Assembly (NCBI GenBank): GCA_015063085.1
Contig: SUTD01000002.1
Location: 1-64,000 of the forward strand
Direction of reading: 5' to 3'
Origin: Methanocorpusculum parvum
GTDB lineage: Archaea > Halobacteriota > Methanomicrobia > Methanomicrobiales > Methanocorpusculaceae
Length of the DNA: 64,000 nucleotides
In this document: positions 43,142-50,754 of the stretch, one piece after another
Layout: each line of letters opens with the position of its first letter
Position numbering within the stretch: position 1 is the first letter of the stretch
Position numbers and translations under genes: made by a program
Notes under the pieces: generated by a model
Told to the model about the DNA's origin: nothing
Databases searched by the model: none
The model's input: the letters and a program-made list of their open reading frames with translations, nothing else

Positions 43142-44242
43142 TTAGAGGATATCCGTAATCTTCCTGTCCTCATCACCCTCATTTAAAATCTCCTGCGCAC
43201 CCTTATCTGCCACAATCACGATATTCGGCATCAGCGAATACACCGGAAACCTAAGGAAAAACTCCTGCACCAGAAGCTTATTCATCGAAAGCAGAATAAA
43301 CCGGCGTTTCAGACGGGAAAGCTCCTCTCCGTCTGCCATCTCCGCTGCCAAAAGCAAATCATCGCGCAAAACCGAAAGATGCGTAGTATTCATCTTCCGC
43401 ATAACCTTTGCACTGTCCACCCCGTGCATATACCGCATCCAAAGTCCGAGCAGAACAAGCGTTGCCGCGAGCATAAACGGATACGCAACAGGCATCGTGG
43501 TCACATCCGACAGATACTCCCCAAGCGTCATACCCGGAAGCATCATCCCGCCTAAAAGAATCACCGCCGTTAAAACACTGAAAATACCAATCGACAGCCA
43601 CACATGAACCCCTTTGGCAATTCCCATCCGCTCCTCAGGAATACCGTACTTAGTAAAGAATCCCGGAGTTCCCGGCACTGCCTTTACCACCTTCCAGTAC
43701 ATCAGAACGATAAGCACCGTCTGGCCGGTAAGAACCAGAAACGTCATCCAGTGTATCTTCCCCATCAGAAGAAGAACCGCCGCACAGAACACATTCGAGA
43801 TAAAAAGCGAGGAAAACGCTCTTGCCTGCGCTTTTGTATTGATGATAAACGCATTCCAGAAGAACTCCACAATAGTTACCTTATTCTTATTTACCGTCTT
43901 CAAAAGATTTGCAAGCCGCAGGAAATCACGGATTAAATCAGGAATCGGCTTGTCGATGATTTTGATATCCGCATCTGACCCAAATGACGGAATCATCATA
44001 AGGAAGAAGTTTGCCATGTAGAGAAGAAAGACCGAGCTTATCCAGAGAACCAGAACATTTTCCAAAGTATGGTCGCGGAGAACCGAGAGAAACACCGCGA
44101 GCAGATAGAGGAAAAGCGGAATCAGCAGAAACTTCCGTGAGCGGGAGAGCTTCTTTGGAGCTTCGTCCAGTATTTCTGAGTATTTCTCCTCGGATGCAAT
44201 CTGCTCTCTGATGCGGGAGAGGAACTCTTCTTTCGAGTACAT
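43142..44242 (-). CDS. Unknown membrane protein, 366 residues
   Basis: It has a cytosolic-looking first 30 residues rich in Glu and Lys, then hydrophobic segments at about 35-85 (two), 145-190 (two) and 220-270 (two), giving about six helices. A further soluble region ends in the strand FPVYSLMPNIVIVADKGAQE. No known transporter or enzyme motif is recognised. The gene is isolated, between divergent pentapeptide gene and the deformylase-like gene, whose ATG lies 55 bases past its stop. Transcription likely starts from the AT-rich region between 44243 and 44327. Confidence 0.6.
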   Translation of the reverse strand: MYSKEEFLSRIREQIASEEKYSEILDEAPKKLSRSRKFLLIPLFLYLLAVFLSVLRDHTLENVLVLWISSVFLLYMANFFLMMIPSFGSDADIKIIDKPIPDLIRDFLRLANLLKTVNKNKVTIVEFFWNAFIINTKAQARAFSSLFISNVFCAAVLLLMGKIHWMTFLVLTGQTVLIVLMYWKVVKAVPGTPGFFTKYGIPEERMGIAKGVHVWLSIGIFSVLTAVILLGGMMLPGMTLGEYLSDVTTMPVAYPFMLAATLVLLGLWMRYMHGVDSAKVMRKMNTTHLSVLRDDLLLAAEMADGEELSRLKRRFILLSMNKLLVQEFFLRFPVYSLMPNIVIVADKGAQEILNEGDEDRKITDIL

Positions 44243-44327
44243 GCTAAAAGATAATCTGCACGCGGTATGATATATCCTTCTATAACTGCCCGCCAGTTTT
44301 ATAACCTTCTATGATAACTATTCTATA

Positions 44328-45020
44328 ATGAAGTCCCGCCTCGATAAGAAGCAGTATGACCTCTTAGTCTCCTCGGTGAAGTCTGAGAATATTTCCGCGT
44401 GGAATGAGTGGTATGCAGCACATTTGAAGGAGACGATGCATCTGCGGGGAACGAGTGTTTTTGGCGCTCACCTGGACGGGGCGGATTTGTCGTATCTGAA
44501 TCTGGAAGGAGCAGACCTGCGGTTTGCGTCGCTTCAGAGTGCTGATCTTTCGTATTCGTATCTGAAGGATGTGAATCTGGAAGGGGCGAATCTGTTTTCT
44601 GCAAATCTCTGGCGGGCATCTCTTGACGGGACGAATCTGGAGGGGGCAAACCCTGATTCGGCAAACTTTGAGCCGGCAGGAAGGCTTAAGTTCGATGCAG
44701 TGCAGGCTGAGCTTTTGAAGATGGGTTCTGCTGTTTGGAATCCCTGGTATAAGGCAAAGCTCATGGAGGAGAACAGCAGTGTGCGGCTGTATGGTGCGTA
44801 TCTGGAGGAGGTGTCGCTTACCGGTCTTGATTTGTCAGGGGCGAATCTGTCGTATGCGCATCTGGAAGGTGCTGATTTGCGGCAGGTGAATCTTTCAGGG
44901 GCGGATTTGTCGTATGCGCATTTGGAAGGGGCTGATTTATGGAGGGCTGATCTGCGGGGGGCGAATCTGCAGCATGCAGAGCTTGGCGGGGCGAATCTGG
45001 AAGGAGCTAAGCGGAAGTAG
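44328..45020 (+). CDS. Pentapeptide repeat protein
   Basis: A 230-residue protein with two blocks of pentapeptide repeats (consensus A-D/N-L-x-x), about residues 45-110 and 160-228. Examples are GADLSYLNLEGADLRFASLQ and GANLSYAHLEGADLRQVNLS. Such repeats fold as a right-handed quadrilateral beta-helix; known functions include DNA-gyrase mimicry in some quinolone-resistance proteins. The two blocks are linked by about 45 residues of different sequence that resemble the N-terminal leader. DNA repeats within the gene suggest growth by slippage. It marks the left edge of the accessory island. Confidence 0.85.
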   Translation: MKSRLDKKQYDLLVSSVKSENISAWNEWYAAHLKETMHLRGTSVFGAHLDGADLSYLNLEGADLRFASLQSADLSYSYLKDVNLEGANLFSANLWRASLDGTNLEGANPDSANFEPAGRLKFDAVQAELLKMGSAVWNPWYKAKLMEENSSVRLYGAYLEEVSLTGLDLSGANLSYAHLEGADLRQVNLSGADLSYAHLEGADLWRADLRGANLQHAELGGANLEGAKRK

Positions 45021-45552
45021 GCTGTTTGGTGTGGGTTTAGGAGATACCCGCCGAGCCGCTTGGCTAATCGCCGCGGCTTTTTCGGCGGGCAATCAGATTT
45101 TTTGTGATGATTCTTTTTTTAAGATAGACAAAATGGTAGATGCTCTTTTGCTGTTTGTGCGTCGGGCTACGAAAATACGACTGCTCCTTTGTCCTCGAAA
45201 TCTCGCTGCTAACGCATGTCTAATCGCCATGCTATTGGCTTAGTCGCTGCGCTCCCTCGCCAATCACAGCTCGATTCCTGCGGACTTCGGCGCACTCGCC
45301 TTTTCGCTTACGCCCTCCTTAATATACAGGGGATGGGCGGGGCACAGGCGTGCACCCGCGAGAGGATAACCATACCGTTCTCGTCAGCCTTCGGCTTCCG
45401 ATTCCGGCACGGATATCGTCTCGCGGTTTACACGCCCTGTGTGTAAGCCCGCCTGGTTTGCCGGTTCGCTTCAGCTTTATTCAGATTGCCCTGCCGCGAA
45501 TAAGCGTAGGCGATTAGCCGAAGCGCGGCAGGCGGGCTTGTGGTGATACATT
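45021..45552. repeat. Repeat-rich spacer with hairpins before GxxExxY gene 1
   Basis: No gene is convincing in these 532 bases. Three hairpins are visible. 45047-45089 pairs CCCGCCG with CGGCGGG and inside it AGCCGC with GCGGCT, followed by T6. 45214-45232 pairs GCATG with CATGC. 45490-45532 pairs CCTGCCGCG with CGCGGCAGG. All hold CTAATCGCC or its complement in the loop, so they look like one hairpin family in two directions. The block 45335-45459 is repeated, inverted, at 48121-48241. Confidence 0.5.
45335..45459 (+). repeat. Copy A of about 120-bp block upstream of GxxExxY genes
   Basis: Its sequence is nearly the same as the reverse complement of 48121-48241 (about nine bases in ten agree by eye). 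Both copies lie just upstream of a GxxExxY gene and point to it. Between this copy and its gene is an extra hairpin segment of about 65 bases that the other copy lacks. No gene was recognised inside. It could be a promoter/leader or a mobility signal. Confidence 0.7.
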
Positions 45553-45924
45553 ATGAACAAGTTAGATACAAACTCGGATATGTACAGAATTGTCGGATGC
45601 GCACTTGGTGTGTATAATCACCTGAAGCCCGGTTATCTGGAATCGGTGTATGAGAAGGCATTTCAGATGGAATTAGAGGAAGCAGGCTTTTCGGTTCGCC
45701 GTCAGGTTAGGCTTCCGGTGTATTACAAGGGTGTTTTGCTCGATGCACACTTTGTTGCCGATTTGGTGATAAATGATTCACATCTTGTGGAGTTGAAGGC
45801 AGTGTCGAACCTCGCAAAGATTCACGAGCGGCAGGTTGAGAGTTATCTGAAGAGTACGGGGATGGAATGCGGGCTTCTGGTGAATTTTGGGAATTTAAGG
45901 AGGTTGGAGTGGAGAATCTTTTGA
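45553..45924 (+). CDS. GxxExxY family protein, copy A
   Basis: A 123-residue GxxExxY protein (PDDEXK_3 family). The name motif is GYLESVYEKA near residue 27; the nuclease-like core FVADLVINDSHLVELKAV keeps D, E and K as D-x(10)-ExK. The end is the family hallmark MECGLLVNFGNLRRLEW. Function is unknown; members are often scattered as mobile or repeat-linked singles. It shares about half of its residues with copy B at 47718. It is preceded by the repeated 120-bp block. Confidence 0.85.
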   Translation: MNKLDTNSDMYRIVGCALGVYNHLKPGYLESVYEKAFQMELEEAGFSVRRQVRLPVYYKGVLLDAHFVADLVINDSHLVELKAVSNLAKIHERQVESYLKSTGMECGLLVNFGNLRRLEWRIF

Positions 45925-46104
45925 AGATGGATTCCAAACCATCTATTTTCAGAAATTCACAGTATAAAACAGATTTAAAGAGGTGGACCGGCTTTTATGA
46001 ACGGGTAACGAATCCGCTCAGCCGGATAACCCAACACCTTTACATTGAATAAATGGGGTGTCTGACATTATAATACTTTGTCTGATATCACCCTGATAAA
46101 ATAA

Positions 46105-46131
46105 TGGGAGTTTGACCTCCCACTATTTTTT
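46105..46131. terminator. Hairpin terminator, possibly two-way
   Basis: TGGGAG (46105-46110) pairs with CTCCCA (46117-46122) around TTTGAC and is followed by TATTTTTT on the plus strand. On the minus strand the same hairpin is followed by TTATTTTATC. It lies past the stop of the small peptide gene. Confidence 0.6.
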
Positions 46132-46215
46132 GGTCAGCAACTGATACCACAACCGGATTTCTCGCGACAGAAGTATCACGAGTGTGACCACGATTAAAAG
46201 GTGTTGGGTTATCAT
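46123..46215 (-). CDS. Small hydrophobic peptide, 30 residues, type I toxin-like
   Basis: A short frame, ATG at 46215 to TAG at 46123, is preceded by GGAGGTGG three bases away, one of the best ribosome sites in the window. The product starts MITQHLLIVVTLVILLSREI and ends with aromatic residues and KK, giving one hydrophobic helix then a basic tail, as in Fst/TxpA/holin-like small toxins of Firmicutes. The stop is followed by a hairpin terminator. The first codons lie within a 17-base inverted repeat with 46025-46041. No homology search was possible; the call rests on layout, size and composition. Confidence 0.5.
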   Translation of the reverse strand: MITQHLLIVVTLVILLSREIRLWYQLLTKK

Positions 46216-46374
46216 ATCCACCTCCTTTATTTTGCTCGGTTCGTTACTCCGGCATAGAATATTGTCCCGCTACTATTATGAAGATAGAGGGTGGGACGAA
46301 ATATAGATACGATTTAGTTCTGGATTATTGCTAACAATTAATTATCTTCACATCCCATCTAAAGATACTGCGAA

Positions 46375-47145
46375 ATGGAACTATCACTCAATCTCAGTTA
46401 TGCAGACGGATACAAAAGCAGGTCACAGATTGCACGAGTAATTACTGAGACATGGGTTTCTCAAAATGCCTACTGTCCGCACTGTGGTTGCGAAACGCTG
46501 GTAAAAGATGTGAATAATTCACCTGTTTTAGATTTCCACTGTCCTATCTGCAAGCAGGGATTTGAATTAAAAAGTAAGTCTGGAAAATATGGGAGAAAAA
46601 TTGTTGATGGTGAGTACTCAACTATGATTTCCCGAATTACAAGCAGTACAAATCCTGATTTCTTCTTTCTAAACTATCAACTTGATACTAACAGAGTTAC
46701 TGATTTCCTTTTAATTCCAAAGCAGTTTATTACTGAGAGTATTATTGAAAAACGTCAGCCTCTTTCTGCATCAGCACGAAGAGCAGGATGGACAGGATGT
46801 AATATTCTTGTTGAGCGTATTCCAACTGACGGAAGAATTTTTATTGTCAAAGACAGTGTGGTATGCCAAAAAGATGATGTCTTATCCAAACTGAGAGAGA
46901 CTGAGTTCTTAACACGGATTGATTCTAATAAACGAGGATGGATTGTCGATATCATGCGATGTATCGACACTCTTGATAATGATGAATTTAGACTTTCTGA
47001 GTTATATGAGTTTGAGGAAGAATTACAGTCTCTTCATCCAAATAACCATCATGTACAAGCAAAAATAAGGCAACAGTTACAGTTTTTGCGAGATATGGGT
47101 TATGTTGAATTTTGTGGAAGAGGGTATTATCGAAAAAGGAGATAG
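46375..47145 (+). CDS. dpnI: DpnI-type restriction endonuclease (cuts methylated GATC)
   Basis: A 256-residue protein that lines up with pneumococcal R.DpnI from end to end. Catalytic residues D53, E64 and K66 (LDFHCPICKQGFELKSK) have the same numbers as in DpnI, and zinc ligands C34, C37, C56 and C59 are kept. Residues after about 180 form the winged-helix domain that reads the methylated site (IRQQLQFLRDMGYVEFCGRGYYRK). DpnI cuts GATC only when adenine is methylated, so it attacks Dam-modified incoming DNA. The gene is far more AT-rich than its neighbours, a sign of transfer. The DpnD gene follows 2 bases later. Confidence 0.93.
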   Translation: MELSLNLSYADGYKSRSQIARVITETWVSQNAYCPHCGCETLVKDVNNSPVLDFHCPICKQGFELKSKSGKYGRKIVDGEYSTMISRITSSTNPDFFFLNYQLDTNRVTDFLLIPKQFITESIIEKRQPLSASARRAGWTGCNILVERIPTDGRIFIVKDSVVCQKDDVLSKLRETEFLTRIDSNKRGWIVDIMRCIDTLDNDEFRLSELYEFEEELQSLHPNNHHVQAKIRQQLQFLRDMGYVEFCGRGYYRKRR

Positions 47146-47147
47146 TT

Positions 47148-47381
47148 ATGCCAAAGTATGCTTATGAAATTACAGAAACACTGAGCAAGGTAATTGTACT
47201 CGAAGCAGATAATGAAGATGATGCATATCAGGAGTTAAAAAGACGATATCACGAAGGAGAAATTGTTCTCTATAGTGATGACTTTGTAGAGTCAGATATT
47301 TTGGAGTTGACTGAAGGCGTGGAGGATATGCCAATTAGTGTGAAAAACTATCGCGGAGAATATGAAACACCGTGGGATTAA
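47148..47381 (+). CDS. dpnD: DpnD/PcfM family protein
   Basis: A 77-residue protein that begins PKYAYEITETLSKVIVLEAD and continues with ANEDDAYQELKRRYHEGEIVLYSDDF-like sequence (in part), the pattern of DpnD/PcfM proteins. In pneumococcus dpnD lies with dpnI; its function is unknown. The start is ATG 47148 with AAAGGAGATAG in front of it, three bases after the dpnI stop. A longer in-frame reading from 47112 overlaps dpnI and is rejected. AT-rich like dpnI. Confidence 0.85.
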   Translation: MPKYAYEITETLSKVIVLEADNEDDAYQELKRRYHEGEIVLYSDDFVESDILELTEGVEDMPISVKNYRGEYETPWD

Positions 47382-47717
47382 TGTATCTCTACTATTCCCA
47401 CAGTCCGCTCCCGGACTCCGTGCATGTCTCCGCTAACGCTTCGACATAAACTCCGTCCGCCCCGCTCTGTTTTCTTCCCGCCCGCAAAGACCAGACTAAG
47501 AGGTCGCCCATGCCGTCATGAACTCCGGCATCGGCTGTCTGTGGGTGTCGGTCGGAACATGCCTTCGGCATCTTCCTCCCTCGCTTCATCCGGCATCAGT
47601 CACACCCGCACCTATTTTGTTCACAATTTGTACACAAAAAACAGGACGGCCGAAAACAGTGCCCCCAATTTGCATCCGCGTTGGCAGCACGCGGGAACGC
47701 AAAATACAGCCAAAAAA
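47382..47717. other. Spacer between dpnD and GxxExxY copy B
   Basis: These 336 bases return to the GC content of the surrounding island. No gene, hairpin with a T-run, or repeat was recognised in it, apart from several short CCGGCATC-type similarities. Confidence 0.4.
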
Positions 47718-48095
47718 TTATGGAGAGATAGCTCTCCACTCAAGCCTCCTCACATTCCCGAAGTTCAGCAGCATTCCTTCCTGCATCCCGGTACTTCGCA
47801 GATAACTCACAAGCTGCCTCTCGTGTGCAGCATTCAGCGAAGAAACAGCCTTCAGCTCTAACAAAATACAGTCATTCACAACCATATCCGCATAGAAATC
47901 CTTCTTCAACTCAACACCCTTGTAGAACACCGGAATCCGAACCTGACGGCGAACCGAAAAACCTGCCTGCAAAAGCTCATATTCCAAAGCAGCCTCATAC
48001 ACCGATTCCATATACCCGTACTTCAGCGTATTGTACGTCTCAAAAGCACAGCGAAGAACTTTCAGTAAATCCGAATTGTCATCTAATCGTTTCAT
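47718..48095 (-). CDS. GxxExxY family protein, copy B
   Basis: A 125-residue GxxExxY protein, in the opposite direction to copy A. Motifs are GYMESVYEAA and the core FYADMVVNDCILLELKAV with the D and ExK residues kept; it ends in EGMLLNFGNVRRLEWRAI. About half of its residues are the same as in copy A, lower than for the upstream DNA blocks. The start ATG 48095 is 25 bases from the repeat block at 48121-48241. The two copies flank the DpnI cassette. Confidence 0.85.
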   Translation of the reverse strand: MKRLDDNSDLLKVLRCAFETYNTLKYGYMESVYEAALEYELLQAGFSVRRQVRIPVFYKGVELKKDFYADMVVNDCILLELKAVSSLNAAHERQLVSYLRSTGMQEGMLLNFGNVRRLEWRAISP

Positions 48096-48120
48096 AATAT
48101 AACTCCGAAGCCTGCCCGGG

Positions 48121-48241
48121 AAACCCGGCGGGCTTACACAGCGGGCGTGTGAACCGCGAGACGATATCCGTGCCGGAATCGGAACGAAGTGACGAGAACG
48201 GCATGGTTATCCTCTCGCGGGGAAACGCCTGTGCCCCGCCC
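48121..48241 (-). repeat. Copy B of about 120-bp block upstream of GxxExxY genes
   Basis: Reverse complement of 45335-45459 with a small number of changes. Read on the minus strand it runs from GGGCGGGGCACAGGCG to GTAAGCCCGCCGGGTTT and ends 25 bases before the GxxExxY start. Confidence 0.7.
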
Positions 48242-48661
48242 TATCCAACCGTTTGTATATGTAGTGAAGGCGTCAAGCAAAAAAGACGGACGCGCCGAGC
48301 TTGCAGGTTTGAGCAAAGCGAAAACCGAAAGCGAAGGAGCGGACGGAAGCAGAACCCCGAAGCTTGCGACAGCATGCGGAGGGGTGATGCGGTTTTTTGT
48401 AGCCGGAACGATTCTGCACGCCAAATCCCAAATCCTTCCTGACCTCCTCCGCCGTTAAGCCCGCCGCGACAGCGTAGCGGGCAGGCGGAGCAGTCGAATC
48501 TTATAAAAAAACGAAACAACCCGCCTGCCCGGAAACACTCAGCCGGATAGCAGAACTCGTCTTCCGGAAAATCCAGAATGAGACCTTCACCCTCACAAAA
48601 ATCAAAATCCGCGACCAGTCCAAAACCCAAAGCGCACCACAAAAACCAGACATCAGACATA

Positions 48662-48918
48662 CTCTACACACTCTACACAAAAAATGAAGGCTTATCGTCC
48701 TCTAAATCAAAATCCAAGCCGAAATGTAGAGTGTGTAGAGTATGTAAAGTTATATCCTTCAGAATATAGAAAAAAAACCATAATACAAACATAACAAATA
48801 CAACGGAAGAGCAAAACAACTCTACACACTCTACATAGTCTGCATAAACAGTCAAAATCAAAAAACAAGCTCAAAAAGCCTTCAGAATTCGTGTAGACTT
48901 CTCTCTCAACTCTACACT
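48662..48918. repeat. Cluster of CTCTACACACTCTACA repeats
   Basis: Three full 16-base copies lie at 48662-48677 (plus), 48725-48740 (minus) and 48820-48835 (plus). Half copies lie at 48891-48897 (minus, GTGTAGA) and 48910-48918 (plus, CTCTACACT). Spacing is 63, 95, about 70 and about 20 bases, in AT-rich DNA. Each copy is itself two CTCTACA units with a CA link. They look like protein-binding sites, such as iterons or operators. Confidence 0.55.
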
Positions 48919-48953
48919 GAAATGAAAAGTTCTGTAAAAAAAAGTTTGGGAGT

Positions 48954-49913
48954 TTATGCTCTGCCCTTATAGCTCTGCACGTATGCGTATGCATCTGCTA
49001 ACAGCTCGATTAACGCATCTCCGCAGGCATTCTTTAAGTCCATCGGGTGAACTTTTCCTGCACCATAGGACTCTGCAAGCTCTGCATAGCTGTGGAACTC
49101 CAGATCTCCGCCGAACTTCTCCGGTCTGCGGATTGCAACAGTATCCATTCTCGGGAAAATGTTGTACTGGAAAATCTGCATAATCGGATTGCCCTCAATC
49201 TCCGGCGGGCAGAAAGCCTTCTTCATCTTCTTCTTAATCTCCTCCGGAGAGTCAGCAACAGAGACAACGTTTCCTTTCGAAGAAGACATCTTCTCACCAT
49301 CAAGACCGTTAACGATTGGCGTGTGGATGCAGACCGGTGCCTTGTATCCAAGGGACGGAAGGTGCTCGCGGGCTAACATGTGAATCTTTCTCTGATCGAT
49401 TCCGCCGACTGCTGCGTCAACGCCCAAGGTCGGGATATCAACAACCTGCATAACCGGATAGACCATCTGGGAAACCATCGGGTTATCCATAGCGCGGCCT
49501 ACCTCATCCATACTGCGGGTTGCACGGTTTAAGGTAATCTCCTGACAGAGGGTTAAAACCTCGGTCTGGTACTTCGGAGTGAGCTGAACATCAGTTCCCA
49601 GAACAAACTCCGCGCCCTTTAAACCGACTGCCTCGATACATGCTCTGTTGTAGTCGGCAAGCTCTTTAATCTGCTCGAATGTTCCTTTTCTGTTCAGATA
49701 TGCGTGCAGGTTTGCAATTAAGACCACTACGTCAAACCCTGCATTTTTCATATCCATCAGTTTGTTGATGGTCACAAGGTGACCTAAGTGAATCTCGCCG
49801 CTTGGCTCATAGCCGGTATATACCCGTTTAGTCGGTTTTGCGAGCAGTGCTCTCAGTTCGTCTTCGGTGACGATCTCAGCCGTATTTCGGGTGACGAGTT
49901 CATATGCGTCCAT
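48954..49913 (-). CDS. tyrS: Tyrosyl-tRNA synthetase (archaeal/eukaryal type)
   Basis: A 319-residue TyrRS of the compact archaeal kind. The HIGH-type motif is GEIHLGHL near residues 37-44 and the KMSSS motif is DGEKMSSSKGN near 203. GGIDQRKIHMLARE is the tyrosine-pocket loop. The C-terminal anticodon-binding part reads VHPMDLKNACGDALIELL. It charges tRNA-Tyr. The gene stands alone, 45 bases from the divergent or downstream VUT gene on the same strand. Confidence 0.95.
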   Translation of the reverse strand: MDAYELVTRNTAEIVTEDELRALLAKPTKRVYTGYEPSGEIHLGHLVTINKLMDMKNAGFDVVVLIANLHAYLNRKGTFEQIKELADYNRACIEAVGLKGAEFVLGTDVQLTPKYQTEVLTLCQEITLNRATRSMDEVGRAMDNPMVSQMVYPVMQVVDIPTLGVDAAVGGIDQRKIHMLAREHLPSLGYKAPVCIHTPIVNGLDGEKMSSSKGNVVSVADSPEEIKKKMKKAFCPPEIEGNPIMQIFQYNIFPRMDTVAIRRPEKFGGDLEFHSYAELAESYGAGKVHPMDLKNACGDALIELLADAYAYVQSYKGRA

Positions 49914-49958
49914 ATGTCTTACACGTTAGAACTAAAAAGAGATAAGGGTAGTGGTATC

Positions 49959-50648
49959 TTATGCCTCAGGACCCTCGGCCTGCCCGTGGCGGGTTAAGAA
50001 GTAGAAGAACGGCGTGTCAGCAACAGCAATGATGACCTTTACCAGATACTGGCTGAAAATCATGACCAGCAGGTTTGGAACAACGCCCGCAAAGGCGATG
50101 GTGATGAAGATTGCCGTATCGATTAACTGGCTTACGATGGTGACATTGTTTCTCATCCACTTCGGCTTGAAGCGGGCTTTGATTCTGTGGAAGACTTCGA
50201 CATCGAAGGTCTGGGCGACCAGGTATGCAATCATGGATGCGAAGACGAAGCGTGCAGAGCTTCCAAGGGTTGCGGCAAAGGATTCCTGGAACTCAATCAT
50301 GTATGCTGCAGGCGGCAGGAAAAGAGCAGCATAAATCAGGACGAGCGAGAAGAGCTGTACGACAAATCCGAGACGCACAAGGAAGTTTGCTTCCTTTTTG
50401 CCCCAGATTTCACTGACGATATCCGTGCAGAGGAAGGTTATCGGGTACGCGACAACAGCAGCCGGAATTTCAATCCAGCCGATCTGCACAACCTTTGAAG
50501 CGATGATGTTGGATATCACCAGAGCAGTTACGAAGAATGCGGTAACGATGGTGAGGTTTCTGGTAGTTTTATACAAAGTGCTTATAGTGTTTGTGCTGAA
50601 GGAATATGATATGTTTGGGTGGCGTGATGCGGATGCCGAAAGGTGCAT
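49959..50648 (-). CDS. VUT/YhhQ family transporter (queuosine or archaeosine precursor)
   Basis: A membrane protein of up to 229 residues with about six helices. YhhQ markers include VQIGWIEIPAAVVAYPITFL, DIVSEIWGKKEANFLVRLGF (in part: CTDIVSEIWGKKEA) and ASMIAYLVAQTFDVEVFHRIK. YhhQ takes up preQ0 and preQ1, bases used to make archaeosine or queuosine, which agrees with RaSEA at 9.5 kb. The true start is unclear: ATG 50648 gives a polar 25-residue leader, while a TTG at 50576 gives a more usual start (YKTTRNLTIV). No Shine-Dalgarno is seen. Confidence 0.82.
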   Translation of the reverse strand: MHLSASASRHPNISYSFSTNTISTLYKTTRNLTIVTAFFVTALVISNIIASKVVQIGWIEIPAAVVAYPITFLCTDIVSEIWGKKEANFLVRLGFVVQLFSLVLIYAALFLPPAAYMIEFQESFAATLGSSARFVFASMIAYLVAQTFDVEVFHRIKARFKPKWMRNNVTIVSQLIDTAIFITIAFAGVVPNLLVMIFSQYLVKVIIAVADTPFFYFLTRHGQAEGPEA

Positions 50649-50754
50649 CCCTATATCTCCTGCCGTACGTCAGGCAGGACAGCGGGCACACAGAACACAC
50701 CCGCATTACGAGCACACCTTAAAGACGAATCCCGTCTAATATATATCCTCAACT

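Larger units (their letters stand above)
45925..46374. other. Spacer with hidden small peptide gene, inverted repeats and terminator
   Basis: These 450 bases are clearly richer in A and T than the surroundings. They hold an inverted pair of 17-base repeats (46025-46041 and 46197-46213), a hairpin terminator between them (46105-46131) and the small peptide gene at 46123-46215 listed separately. The left 17-mer is also preceded by AGGTGGA, like the peptide gene's ribosome site, and is split from it by a 38-bp segment bounded by CCGGC and GCCGG. Confidence 0.5.
48096..48953. other. Spacer downstream of tyrS, GC-rich half then AT-rich repeat half
   Basis: Beyond the repeat block, 48242-48560 is GC-rich, with a hairpin CCCGCC/GGGCAGG near 48465-48487. 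From 48660 the DNA becomes AT-rich and holds repeated CTCTACACACTCTACA motifs. Small frames in it have no ribosome site and look like chance. Confidence 0.45.

Noticed and set aside
46025-46213. Fst-type module with direct repeats shared by toxin and antitoxin RNA
   Set aside because: The 17-base repeats are inverted, not direct, so two convergent RNAs would carry the same and not complementary sequence; only the general toxin-like idea is kept.
48578-48769. 63-residue plus-strand frame with CRVCRVC
   Set aside because: The Cys pattern comes from the DNA repeats, and there is no ribosome site.
48662-48918. CRISPR array
   Set aside because: Repeats are in both directions, spacing is uneven, and no cas genes are present.
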